64,000 nucleotides of DNA, from positions 1 to 64,000 of the forward strand of contig CAJOFE010000002.1 in NCBI GenBank assembly GCA_905233825.1, written 5' to 3'. Positions within the stretch are counted from its first letter, which is position 1, and every line of letters starts with the position of its first letter. Below, one piece after another: positions 41,766 through 48,892 of the stretch. This DNA is from an uncultured Prevotella sp. Lineage in GTDB: Bacteria > Bacteroidota > Bacteroidia > Bacteroidales > Bacteroidaceae. The position numbers and the translations under genes are program-made. Below the pieces are notes generated by a model that did no database searches, was not told the origin of the DNA, and saw only the letters and a list, made by a program, of their open reading frames with translations.

Positions 41766-42323
41766 ATGAAGAAATGGATGATAGGAACCATGACGGCATT
41801 GGTGGTGCTGATGATGGCTACTGCTGCATGCAGGAAGAAAGTGCAGCCGGTAGATGCCAAGAGTCTGCTGAGGACGGGTATCGACTATGACAAGGCGGGA
41901 AACTATGCCGAGGCGGTACGCTATTACAGGGAGGCAGCCATGATGGGACTGTCGGAGGCGCAGAACAACTTGGGCGTGATGTACAAGGACGGTCAGGGCG
42001 TGGCTCAGGATTATGCCGAGGCTGTACGCTGGTTCAAGGAGGCTGCCGAGCAAGGTAATGTGCTGGCACAGTCGAATCTGGGATGGATGTACCAGTCGGG
42101 CAGCGGCGTGGCTCAGGATTACAGCGAGGCTCGCCATTGGTATCTGCAGGCTGCCTGTGTCGGTCATGCTGCTGCACAGAACAATCTAGGCACCATGTAT
42201 CGCGACGGCCAGGGCGTCGTTCCCAATGAGGACTCGGCCCGTTACTGGTTTTCGCAAGCTGCTGCAAAGGGGATGCAGCTGGCACAAAGGAATCTGGAGA
42301 AATTAGACTCGCTTGCTCCCTGA
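41766..42323 (+). CDS. Sel1-repeat lipoprotein
   Basis: This 185-residue lipoprotein has a hydrophobic signal and a Cys at about 22 (MATAAC) followed by three to four Sel1-like repeats of about 36 residues. Examples are AQNNLGVMYKDGQGVAQDYA and AQSNLGWMYQSGSGVAQDYS. Sel1 repeats form helical scaffolds for protein binding; the partner is unknown. ATG 41766 is chosen because it begins the lipoprotein signal. The 3' end overlaps the convergent FHA gene by 21 nt. Confidence 0.85.
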   Translation: MKKWMIGTMTALVVLMMATAACRKKVQPVDAKSLLRTGIDYDKAGNYAEAVRYYREAAMMGLSEAQNNLGVMYKDGQGVAQDYAEAVRWFKEAAEQGNVLAQSNLGWMYQSGSGVAQDYSEARHWYLQAACVGHAAAQNNLGTMYRDGQGVVPNEDSARYWFSQAAAKGMQLAQRNLEKLDSLAP

Positions 42324-42869
42324 GTCTTCCTGCTCATCGGGAGTCAGCTGCAACAGGATGCTGGTGGCGCCGATGGTGAAGAGGGTACCATCCTCGATGA
42401 TACGACGCTCACGGGGCGATATCTCGGTATTATCGACGAAAGTGCCCGTGTTGCTGTTGGCATCGCGTAGGGTATAGCGCAACTTGCCATGCTTATCGCG
42501 ACTGACGTTGATGATGCAATGCAGCAAATCGACGCTGGGATCGACGGTCTCGATAGGCGTAGTGATGGGGTTAGCCTTCTGGTAACGGCCAATGGTGTTG
42601 TCGCCCATCTTCAAGGGCAGCACCTGTTTGTAGTGGAACACGTTCTCGATGACAACGATGGAACCATATTCCGAGGTGAGGGAGGAGGGGTCAGAGGCGA
42701 GGGATGCACTCTCCTCTTTCTGCGTCTGACGCAACTTCGATACGCCTATGCGAATGCCGAACTGCTTGCCACACTCATGACATTGGAACACCAACGACTG
42801 ACCAGCCTCATACTGAGTCTCGTCAAAAGTAATGTAGTTGTCGCATTTGGGACAGCGTACGCGCTTCAT
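42303..42869 (-). CDS. Zinc-ribbon FHA-domain protein
   Basis: This 188-residue cytoplasmic protein has an N-terminal zinc ribbon of the MJ0042 type (CPKCDNYI, then CHECGKQFGIRI, residues about 5-40) and a C-terminal FHA domain (about 80-180; TIGRYQK, LLHCIINVS, ANSNTGTFVDN). FHA domains bind phosphothreonine peptides, so it may read Ser/Thr phosphorylation. The linker around residues 55-66 (ASLASDPSSLTSEY) is a degenerate copy of the HSPLTT-type repeat. It follows the HU-SPOR gene on the same strand across a short tandem array. Confidence 0.82.
   Translation of the reverse strand: MKRVRCPKCDNYITFDETQYEAGQSLVFQCHECGKQFGIRIGVSKLRQTQKEESASLASDPSSLTSEYGSIVVIENVFHYKQVLPLKMGDNTIGRYQKANPITTPIETVDPSVDLLHCIINVSRDKHGKLRYTLRDANSNTGTFVDNTEISPRERRIIEDGTLFTIGATSILLQLTPDEQEDSGSKRV
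42672..42706 (-). repeat. Degenerate HSPLTT-type repeat in the FHA gene
   Basis: On the minus strand GCCTCTGACCCCTCCTCCCT then CACCTC encodes ASDPSSLTS, in the linker between zinc ribbon and FHA domain. Confidence 0.45.
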
Positions 42870-42910
42870 CGACTTAAGAAATTGACTATAGACTTTTGGC
42901 TATAGACATT
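42870..42910 (-). repeat. Short tandem array between the HU-SPOR and FHA genes
   Basis: On the minus strand the array runs from the stop codon as TGTCTATAGCCAAAAGTCTA then TAGTCAATTTC. It has the same GTCTATAG unit as at 18519-18590. Confidence 0.6.
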
Positions 42911-43865
42911 ATGGTTTTACTTCCATAATCCAGGTTTCACGGAACAGGCGGCTTTCCGTGCGCAGTTGCTTGAGGGTGGCGGCAGCCTCAGCCTCGCTCT
43001 CGTAGCTACCATAGACTACACGGCGGATATGCTTGTTGCCGCTTACCAAGATGCGGGCCTCGCCATAGCCTTTCTCCTCCAACTGACTGATAAACATCTG
43101 CGCATTGCGCTCTGACACCTGACTGGCCATCACGATGCAGAAAGTCTGCCCAACAATCTCCGAGGGGGCTTCATCGCTCTGTAGGGCATTCGCGTCCTCC
43201 TCAGGGGATGAAGTGGGAGCCTGTGGAGCCGCAGCCTGTCTGCTTGTCGGCACGCTAATGAACGCACTCTGCTGCATGTCGGCTGCACTATTGCTGTTCT
43301 GCACAGGCGTACCAATCATCAGGAAAGCGATGACGGCAGCAGCAACGGCGACGGCATTACGCAGCCACGACATCTTGATGGTGATAGAGTCTGAAGTGAG
43401 CGATGAGTGGTGAGAAGCGAGTGGCTTGACCTGGGCGTCGGACGATGCCAGCGGCTTCATCTCAATCGAGCTCAGGCCGTAAAGCTCGGGCGTCAGGATG
43501 CCTGCCTCGCAAGGTTCAAACTCCAGTTTGCCCTCGTTGTTCAGGCGCAGCATACCAAGACCGTTCAACTCGTATTCGCCCTCATTCTCCAAGTGTGAGC
43601 GCAACTCGGTCACCTCGCCCTCAATGCGGCGCAAGGCCTCCGGATAGCTGATGTCGTAGGCTTCGATATAGGACTGAACCAGCAACGAATCGTTCAACTT
43701 CAACTGCGGATTGAAGCCGAGCGTACGGATAGGCGGCACGAACATCCCGTCCTGCTCATCGTAGTACGAATCTACATGGTGGGCCATAAAGCCACCAAGG
43801 TCGGGCACGATGACGCAGTCGTTGCTCAGCAGAAGAATCTCTATATGTCGTTCTAGTTCAATCAC
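42909..43865 (-). CDS. HU-domain plus SPOR-domain transmembrane protein
   Basis: This 318-residue protein has an N-terminal pair of CCDC81-like/HU-type domains (ELERHIEILLLSNDCVIVPD and following, residues about 1-125), a single hydrophobic helix (about 165-183, AVAVAAAVIAFLMIG), a Pro/Ser-rich periplasmic linker and a C-terminal SPOR domain (about 240-318) that binds denuded peptidoglycan at division sites. The start is GTG at 43865: the promoter at 43871-43902 lies just upstream, so upstream ATGs cannot be in the mRNA. A repeat-derived stretch (ASHHSSLTSDS) lies next to the membrane helix. It may link envelope and nucleoid; inference. Confidence 0.8.
   Translation of the reverse strand: MIELERHIEILLLSNDCVIVPDLGGFMAHHVDSYYDEQDGMFVPPIRTLGFNPQLKLNDSLLVQSYIEAYDISYPEALRRIEGEVTELRSHLENEGEYELNGLGMLRLNNEGKLEFEPCEAGILTPELYGLSSIEMKPLASSDAQVKPLASHHSSLTSDSITIKMSWLRNAVAVAAAVIAFLMIGTPVQNSNSAADMQQSAFISVPTSRQAAAPQAPTSSPEEDANALQSDEAPSEIVGQTFCIVMASQVSERNAQMFISQLEEKGYGEARILVSGNKHIRRVVYGSYESEAEAAATLKQLRTESRLFRETWIMEVKP
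43391..43425 (-). repeat. In-frame HSPLTT-type repeat in the HU-SPOR gene
   Basis: On the minus strand GCCACTCGCTTCTCACCACT then CATCGCTCACTTC encodes ASHHSSLTS. Confidence 0.6.
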
Positions 43866-43870
43866 GAGTG

Positions 43871-43902
43871 CAAAGGTACATCTTTTTTTCGACATGTGCA
43901 AA
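43871..43902 (-). promoter_or_regulatory. Promoter of the HU-SPOR gene, leaderless
   Basis: Minus strand: TTTG (43902-43899), 20-nt spacer, TACCTTTG (43878-43871). The GTG start codon (43865) is only 5 nt beyond the box, so the transcript should begin at or within a base or two of the start codon. Confidence 0.75.
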
Positions 43903-43944
43903 TAAAAAAAGAGGAAAAAATGCTCAAATTACGATTTATTTGAT

Positions 43945-43952
43945 TACTTTTG
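43945..43952 (+). promoter_or_regulatory. -7 box of rfbC
   Basis: TACTTTTG, 28 nt before ATG 43981. Confidence 0.5.
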
Positions 43953-43980
43953 CACTCTCAAAACATTATTATAAAAGCAC

Positions 43981-44526
43981 ATGGAATATAAACCTACTGA
44001 TATAGAGGGAGTTTACATCCTGGAGCCTCGTGTGTTCAAAGATGCGCGCGGCTATTTCATGGAGGCATGGAAGCGTCAGGAGTTTGAAGAGCACATCGGG
44101 AAGGTTGATTTCATCCAGGACAACGAGTCGAAATCGTCGCGAGGCGTGCTGCGCGGCCTTCACTATCAGAAGGGAGAGTGGAGCCAGGCCAAGCTGGTGC
44201 GTGTCATCAAGGGCTGCGTGCTCGACGTGGCCGTAGATATTCGCAAGAGTTCGCCTACCTTCGGCCAGCACGTGATGGTGGAGCTGAGCGAGGAGAACAA
44301 GCGCCAGTTCTTCATTCCCCGTGGCTTTGCCCACGGTTTCCTGGTGCTGAGCGACGAGGCCATCTTCACCTATAAAGTAGATAACGTGTATGCCCCGCAG
44401 GCTGAGGCAGGCATCCGCTGGAACGACCCCACCCTGGCCATCCAATGGCCCATCTCCCCCGACGAGGTGCTGACCAGCGAGAAGGATCTCCGCCAGCCGT
44501 TGCTGAAGGATGCCTGGTTGTTCTAG
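43981..44526 (+). CDS. rfbC: dTDP-4-dehydrorhamnose 3,5-epimerase
   Basis: This 181-residue cupin epimerase in the dTDP-L-rhamnose pathway has GVLRGLHYQKGEWSQAKLVR (catalytic His about residue 64), VDIRKSSPTFG and PRGFAHGFLVLSDEA. Length is normal. The other rfb genes are not in this window. Its TAG stop codon is the first three bases at the edge of a 124-bp inverted-repeat element that separates it from ugd. Confidence 0.93.
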   Translation: MEYKPTDIEGVYILEPRVFKDARGYFMEAWKRQEFEEHIGKVDFIQDNESKSSRGVLRGLHYQKGEWSQAKLVRVIKGCVLDVAVDIRKSSPTFGQHVMVELSEENKRQFFIPRGFAHGFLVLSDEAIFTYKVDNVYAPQAEAGIRWNDPTLAIQWPISPDEVLTSEKDLRQPLLKDAWLF

Positions 44527-44649
44527 CCCCCTAAGTTAGGGGGACAGGGGTCTGAACAAGCGCAGATACCCAATCCCCCATCATTCATAACCCACAAAAA
44601 CGGTCTGATAAACGCTTGTTCAGACCCCCACCCCCCTAACTTAGGGGGC
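44526..44649. repeat. 124-bp MITE-like element between rfbC and ugd
   Basis: 37-nt arms (44526-44562 and 44613-44649) form near-perfect inverted repeats, each with the palindrome CCCCCTAAGTTAGGGGG followed by GGGTCTGAACAAGCG. It is a second copy of the element at 17102-17224. The left end overlaps the rfbC stop codon, and the right end is 6 nt before the ugd ATG. Confidence 0.87.
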
Positions 44650-44655
44650 AAAAAG

Positions 44656-45975
44656 ATGAACATCGCAATTGTAGGAACAGGATATGTAGGACTGGTATCG
44701 GGCACATGCTTTGCCGATACAGGTGTCAACGTGACATGCGTCGATGTAGATGCATCGAAGATCGAGCGCTTGCAGAAGGGCGAGATACCCATCTACGAGC
44801 CCGGTCTTGACGAGCTGGTGAAGAAGAACGTCAATGCCGGCCGCCTGAAGTTCACCACCGACCTGGCTTCCATCCTCAACGAGCAGGACATCGTCTTCTC
44901 GGCTGTGGGCACGCCTCCCGACGAAGATGGCAGCGCCGACCTGAAGTACGTGCTGCAGGTGGCTCGCACCATCGGCCAGCACATCAACAAGTACATCGTC
45001 GTCGTAACGAAGTCCACCGTTCCCGTAGGCACGGCGAAGAAAGTGCGCCAGGCCATCGAAGAGGAACTGCAGAAGCGCGGCGTAGATGTGCCCTTCGACG
45101 TAGCCTCCAACCCCGAGTTCCTGAAGGAAGGCAACGCCATCAAGGACTTTATGAGCCCCGACCGCGTCGTCGTCGGCGTGGAGAGCGAGAAAGCCAAGAA
45201 AGCCCTCACCCGCCTCTACAAGCCCTTCCTCATCAACAACTTCCGTGTCATCTTCATGGACATCCCTTCTGCCGAGATGACCAAATATGCCGCCAACTCC
45301 ATGCTTGCCACCCGCATCTCGTTCATGAACGACATCGCCAACCTGTGCGAGCGCGTGGGTGCAGACGTCAATATGGTTCGCGCAGGCATCGGTAGCGACA
45401 CCCGTATCGGACGCAAGTTCCTCTATGCCGGCTGCGGCTATGGCGGCTCATGCTTCCCCAAGGACGTGAAGGCCCTCATCAAGACCGCCGACCAGAACGG
45501 CTACTCCATGGAAGTGCTGAAAGCTGTGGAGCGCGTGAACGAGCGACAGAAAGGCGTACTCTTCGAGAAGCTGGTCAAGGCCTTCGGTAGCGTCGAAGCC
45601 CTGCGAGACAAGACCATTGCCATGTGGGGACTGTCGTTCAAGCCCGAGACCGACGACATGCGCGAGAGTACCGCCCTCGTCATGATCGAGAAGCTGCTGA
45701 AGGCAGGCTGCAAGATACGTGCCTACGACCCCATCGCCATGGACGAGTGCCGTCGCCGCATAGGCGAGCAGGTGACCTACTGTCGCGACATGTACGACGC
45801 CGTGCTCGATGCCGACGCCCTGCTGCTACTCACCGAGTGGAAGGAGTTCCGCCTGCCCACCTGGGCCGTCATCAAGAAAGCCATGCGCAACGCCCTCGTC
45901 ATCGACGGTCGCAACATCTTCGACATCGAGGAGCTGGAAGAAAACGGCTTCGAATACCATTGCATAGGAAAGTAA
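44656..45975 (+). CDS. ugd: UDP-glucose 6-dehydrogenase
   Basis: This 439-residue NAD-dependent enzyme makes UDP-glucuronate for surface polysaccharide. The Rossmann motif is GTGYVGLVSGTCFADTG (residues 7-23). The catalytic Cys is in GCGYGGSCFPKDVKAL (about residue 262). TGTGCC-region equivalents (KSTVPVGTAKK; NPEFLKEGNAI) and the late GLSFKPETDDMRES are present. It follows rfbC after a MITE-like element and probably shares its transcript. The DUF4738-like lipoprotein gene follows. Confidence 0.95.
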   Translation: MNIAIVGTGYVGLVSGTCFADTGVNVTCVDVDASKIERLQKGEIPIYEPGLDELVKKNVNAGRLKFTTDLASILNEQDIVFSAVGTPPDEDGSADLKYVLQVARTIGQHINKYIVVVTKSTVPVGTAKKVRQAIEEELQKRGVDVPFDVASNPEFLKEGNAIKDFMSPDRVVVGVESEKAKKALTRLYKPFLINNFRVIFMDIPSAEMTKYAANSMLATRISFMNDIANLCERVGADVNMVRAGIGSDTRIGRKFLYAGCGYGGSCFPKDVKALIKTADQNGYSMEVLKAVERVNERQKGVLFEKLVKAFGSVEALRDKTIAMWGLSFKPETDDMRESTALVMIEKLLKAGCKIRAYDPIAMDECRRRIGEQVTYCRDMYDAVLDADALLLLTEWKEFRLPTWAVIKKAMRNALVIDGRNIFDIEELEENGFEYHCIGK

Positions 45976-46007
45976 AAAAAGTGAAAAGTGTAAAAATAGC
46001 TGCCACC

Positions 46008-46808
46008 ATGAAAGCCCATTGGCTTTTCCTGCTGTTCCCCCTGCTCCTTCTTTCCTGTGGGCAGAAAGAGCAGAAGGGCGACGCGTCTGTAAAGGATGAG
46101 CCCCAGGAGAACCGCGAGGCAAAGGCCTTGCTGCAAGGCGTGTGGCTCGACGGCGAGACCGAGGAAGTGGTGATGAAGGCCGAGGGCGACACCATCTTCT
46201 TTGCCGACGCCACCAGCCAGCCAGCCTACTTCCGCATCGTGGGCGACAGCATAGAACTGGGCAGCCACACCTATCACATCAACAAGCAGACCGAGCACAA
46301 CTTCTGGTTCGAGAACCCAGCCGGCGACGAAGTGCGACTGGTGAAGCACGACGCCACCTACGACGAGCAGCCCGCCATCATCAACGAGCAGCCGCAAGTC
46401 ATTACCACCACACAGGCTGTCACCCTCGACTCTGTGGTCTATTACGGCGGACAACGCTACCATTGGTACGTCACCGTCAACCCCACCCGCAACCGCGTGA
46501 TGCGCACCACCTACACCCCCGACGGCGTGGCCGTAGAGAAAGAATACTACGACAACATCATCCATGTCAGCCTGTTCAAGACAAGCCAGCGACTCTTCAC
46601 CCGCGACTTCAACAAGCGCGCCTTCAGCAACGACGTGCCCGCCGACTTCCTCGAACAGTCCATCCTCGGCAACATCAGCTTCAGCCATGCCGACAGCCGC
46701 GGCTTCCATTTCTACGCCACCGTCTGCCTCCCCGACGGCGAACAGTGCTACATGATCGAGACCCTCATTGGCCACGACGGCCAACTATCCATGAAGCTGA
46801 TGGAGTAG
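46008..46808 (+). CDS. DUF4738-like lipoprotein
   Basis: This 266-residue lipoprotein (signal with LLLLSC lipobox, Cys about residue 16) resembles the DUF4738 family of Prevotella-type bacteria: a beta-rich body of unknown function with the conserved LLQGVWLDGETEEVVMKAEG segment. ATG 46008 is chosen since it starts the lipoprotein signal; a GTG at 45981 is in frame but would add a charged stretch before the signal. It starts 33 nt after ugd on the same strand. Confidence 0.65.
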   Translation: MKAHWLFLLFPLLLLSCGQKEQKGDASVKDEPQENREAKALLQGVWLDGETEEVVMKAEGDTIFFADATSQPAYFRIVGDSIELGSHTYHINKQTEHNFWFENPAGDEVRLVKHDATYDEQPAIINEQPQVITTTQAVTLDSVVYYGGQRYHWYVTVNPTRNRVMRTTYTPDGVAVEKEYYDNIIHVSLFKTSQRLFTRDFNKRAFSNDVPADFLEQSILGNISFSHADSRGFHFYATVCLPDGEQCYMIETLIGHDGQLSMKLME

Positions 46809-46835
46809 TAACCCACCTCATCTCCATACTCCCCT

Positions 46836-46926
46836 TACAAGTAAAAACTGATGCCGAAGGGTAACGACGGCACGAAAGGATGTTCCGTGCTCCAAGTGCT
46901 GACACCACTGCTATTCTGGAAATATA
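46836..46926 (-). pseudogene. Relic copy of the 3' end of the sigma/barrel fusion gene
   Basis: On the minus strand this encodes QNSSGVSTWSTEHPFVPSLP then FGISFYL and a stop. This is nearly identical to the last 30 or so residues of the intact gene ending at 47371 (WNTEHPFVPS; FGISFTY). The DNA match is about 85 nt with a handful of differences, and it breaks off abruptly upstream. It is the remnant of a duplicate or an ectopic gene conversion. Confidence 0.8.
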
Positions 46927-47060
46927 GCTGTAAGAAAGCCGAGCGCTAAGATGCTACCTACCTTCAGCGCCAACAAAAAAGGTACGAATAAGTGAGAACA
47001 AGATAAGCCAAAAAGGCATTAAAAGCGCATTCCTCCTCCGACTTACATTGATTTGGAATG

Positions 47061-47150
47061 GAACAAGGTGCCTTCAAAACAGTTTTTGCGCCTACGCAAA
47101 ATGGTTTACGCGCCTACGCAAAATGGTTTATGCGCCAGCGCAAAATGAAA
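47061..47150. repeat. About 21-nt repeat block (GCGCCTACGCAAAATGGTTT units)
   Basis: Units TTGCGCCTACGCAAAATGGT, TACGCGCCTACGCAAAATGG and TATGCGCCAGCGCAAAATGA. Each unit is a small palindrome. It is related in layout to blocks at 30003, 36567 and 62215. Confidence 0.65.
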
Positions 47151-47307
47151 AGGAACAAAATCGGCATCGCCACAGAAAACAATATCACAATATCACACCG
47201 TAAAGTTCTGATTATCAATGCGTATGATATTGTAACATTATTATTAAAAAAAAGAAACCAGATGGGAAGGGAGTTAAATTACTGACCCCGCACCGCTCGG
47301 CTTGCCG

Positions 47308-47329
47308 CTTGCTACCGAAGGGACGCAAG
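47308..47329. repeat. Small hairpin CTTGCTACCGAA...CGCAAG
   Basis: CTTGC, loop, GCAAG with TACCGAA in the loop. The same stem and loop text occurs in the hairpin upstream of the GH115 gene (57926-57965). Confidence 0.5.
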
Positions 47330-47370
47330 AACAATGGACGGGGAACTACTACCGCTTTACTACTTGAAAA

Positions 47371-48873
47371 TTAATAAGTAAAACTGATGCCGAAGGGCAA
47401 CGACGGCACGAAAGGATGTTCCGTGTTCCAAGTGCTGACACCACTGCTATTCTGGAAATAGTGATGCAAGGAGGGCTGAACGAAAAAGCTAATATGAGGC
47501 GTCACGTCATATTGCAATCCCATGCCAATATCCACTGACCACTGCACACCTGGCCTTAGTTTCTCAATTGTAGGCTCAACTTTCGTTCCGTCAGGCATCA
47601 GATAGCAGTTTTCAAGCGTAGAGGACAGGGGAAAATGGATGGTAGTACCACCTTTCACATAGAGTTGCCAACGACGTGAAAGCCGCCAGTTGTAAGAAGC
47701 ACTGACGGGAATTTCCAAATATCGTACCACCTGATGCTGTTGCAAGGAAACATAACTATTGCCTGAGCAGAAATCACTGGCCAGACGGGTATAGCCAAGC
47801 CCTGTGCCTATTACCCAGTGCTGTCCTATACGATGACTTAACGACAGAGATATGGAGAGTGGCTGGTGATGACGTGAGAGCGAGTCATAAACAATAGGGT
47901 TCGTTCCTGCGTCGGCGTAAGGCAGTTGCATCGTACCACCGTTAACCATACCGCTATAGGCCAGTTGTACGTGCCAGTTTTCCTTTTTTTTACAACATGG
48001 TTCAATCTTACATTCTGCTATGCCACTTTGCTCTACTATGATCGGTTCTTGCACAGCAATGGCTTTTGGTTGCGAGGTGTGCAGGCTGTCGGCTGGAGTG
48101 GGCGGTTCGGATGGCAGCAAGGTAGTATCGGTAGTGGCAAGTAGTAAGCAATGATCAGAAAGGACAGTAGCTGTTGGTAGAACTGAAGACGGAATCTGCG
48201 TAGCTGTATCCTTGATGATAACAAGCTGTTTATCTTCTATAGAGGTAATACCTGATAGATTATTTTGTCGCTCGGCTATGCCGCTTCGTTCTGTAAAGAA
48301 CCAACGGAAGAGCCCAAATGGCAAAGCGACGACCAGCAACAGGAGAAGCATAGGACGTAGCCAGCGACGCAACATAGCCTTAGCACGAAAGAGTTGTGAG
48401 GAAGAACTATGTGGTTCAATGTGGAGCAGATTGGCTATTTCCTGATGTGTCAGACCCTCCAGCACCGACAAACGGAATACACGTCGGTAGCCCTCGGGCA
48501 GGGCATCGACGGCAGCGAGGATTTCTGATAGAATCAATCTCGCTTCTGCATGGTTTTCCACAGTCGGCGTCATCGGTTCGGTAATCCCAGCAAGCGATAC
48601 TTGCCGCTCCAGTTTCTGCTGTCGCAGGTAAAGCAGGGCCACGCGACGTGTCACCATCCGCATCCAAGCCTCGGCACAGGCTGTATCCTTCAATTCGCCA
48701 ATCTTAGAAAAAATGAGCAGAAAGGAATCGTGCAGCAAGTCATTGGCTACCGCTTCGTTCTGTACATAGTGCATGCAGATTGTACGAAGCGGCTCACGCA
48801 TAGCAGTATAAAGCAGGGCATAGGCCTCGCGGTTGCCCTGCTGACATTGTTCTGCAATTCGCTGCAACAGCAT
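47371..48873 (-). CDS. ECF sigma factor fused to a transmembrane helix and outer-membrane beta-barrel
   Basis: This 500-residue polypeptide has three parts. Residues about 5-170 are an ECF sigma-70 factor, with region 2 (AYALLYTAMREPLRTICMHY, then LLHDSFLLIFSKI) and region 4 (LPEGYRRVFRLSVLEGLTHQ, EIANLLHIEPHSSSSQLFRA). Residues about 175-191 are a hydrophobic helix (PMLLLLLVVALPFGLF). Residues about 195-298 are a Ser/Thr/Pro linker, and 299-500 have alternating strands of an OmpA/PorT-like barrel ending in aromatic FTY. It could hold sigma at the inner membrane while sensing the outer membrane. ATG 48873 is chosen over an upstream TTG. It is the last gene of the C13/CTD operon. Confidence 0.82.
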   Translation of the reverse strand: MLLQRIAEQCQQGNREAYALLYTAMREPLRTICMHYVQNEAVANDLLHDSFLLIFSKIGELKDTACAEAWMRMVTRRVALLYLRQQKLERQVSLAGITEPMTPTVENHAEARLILSEILAAVDALPEGYRRVFRLSVLEGLTHQEIANLLHIEPHSSSSQLFRAKAMLRRWLRPMLLLLLVVALPFGLFRWFFTERSGIAERQNNLSGITSIEDKQLVIIKDTATQIPSSVLPTATVLSDHCLLLATTDTTLLPSEPPTPADSLHTSQPKAIAVQEPIIVEQSGIAECKIEPCCKKKENWHVQLAYSGMVNGGTMQLPYADAGTNPIVYDSLSRHHQPLSISLSLSHRIGQHWVIGTGLGYTRLASDFCSGNSYVSLQQHQVVRYLEIPVSASYNWRLSRRWQLYVKGGTTIHFPLSSTLENCYLMPDGTKVEPTIEKLRPGVQWSVDIGMGLQYDVTPHISFFVQPSLHHYFQNSSGVSTWNTEHPFVPSLPFGISFTY

Positions 48874-48892
48874 TGTGCCCAAGCTTTTTCTC

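Larger units (their letters stand above)
46809..47370. other. Intergenic region with a gene relic and repeats
   Basis: This gap of about 560 bases has no intact gene. It holds a 3' fragment of an outer-membrane-barrel gene (46836-46926), a block of about 21-nt repeats (47061-47150) and a small hairpin (47308-47329). An open frame at 47058-47285 is built largely from the repeats and is not accepted as a gene. Confidence 0.65.

Noticed and set aside
45624..46007. Long upstream extension of the DUF4738-like lipoprotein frame over ugd
   Set aside because: It runs out of frame through the conserved ugd 3' end; the lipoprotein signal begins at 46008.
47058..47285. 75-codon open frame downstream of the DUF4738-like gene
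   Set aside because: Its first half is encoded by the about 21-nt repeat block and the rest has no recognisable feature; there is no promoter.
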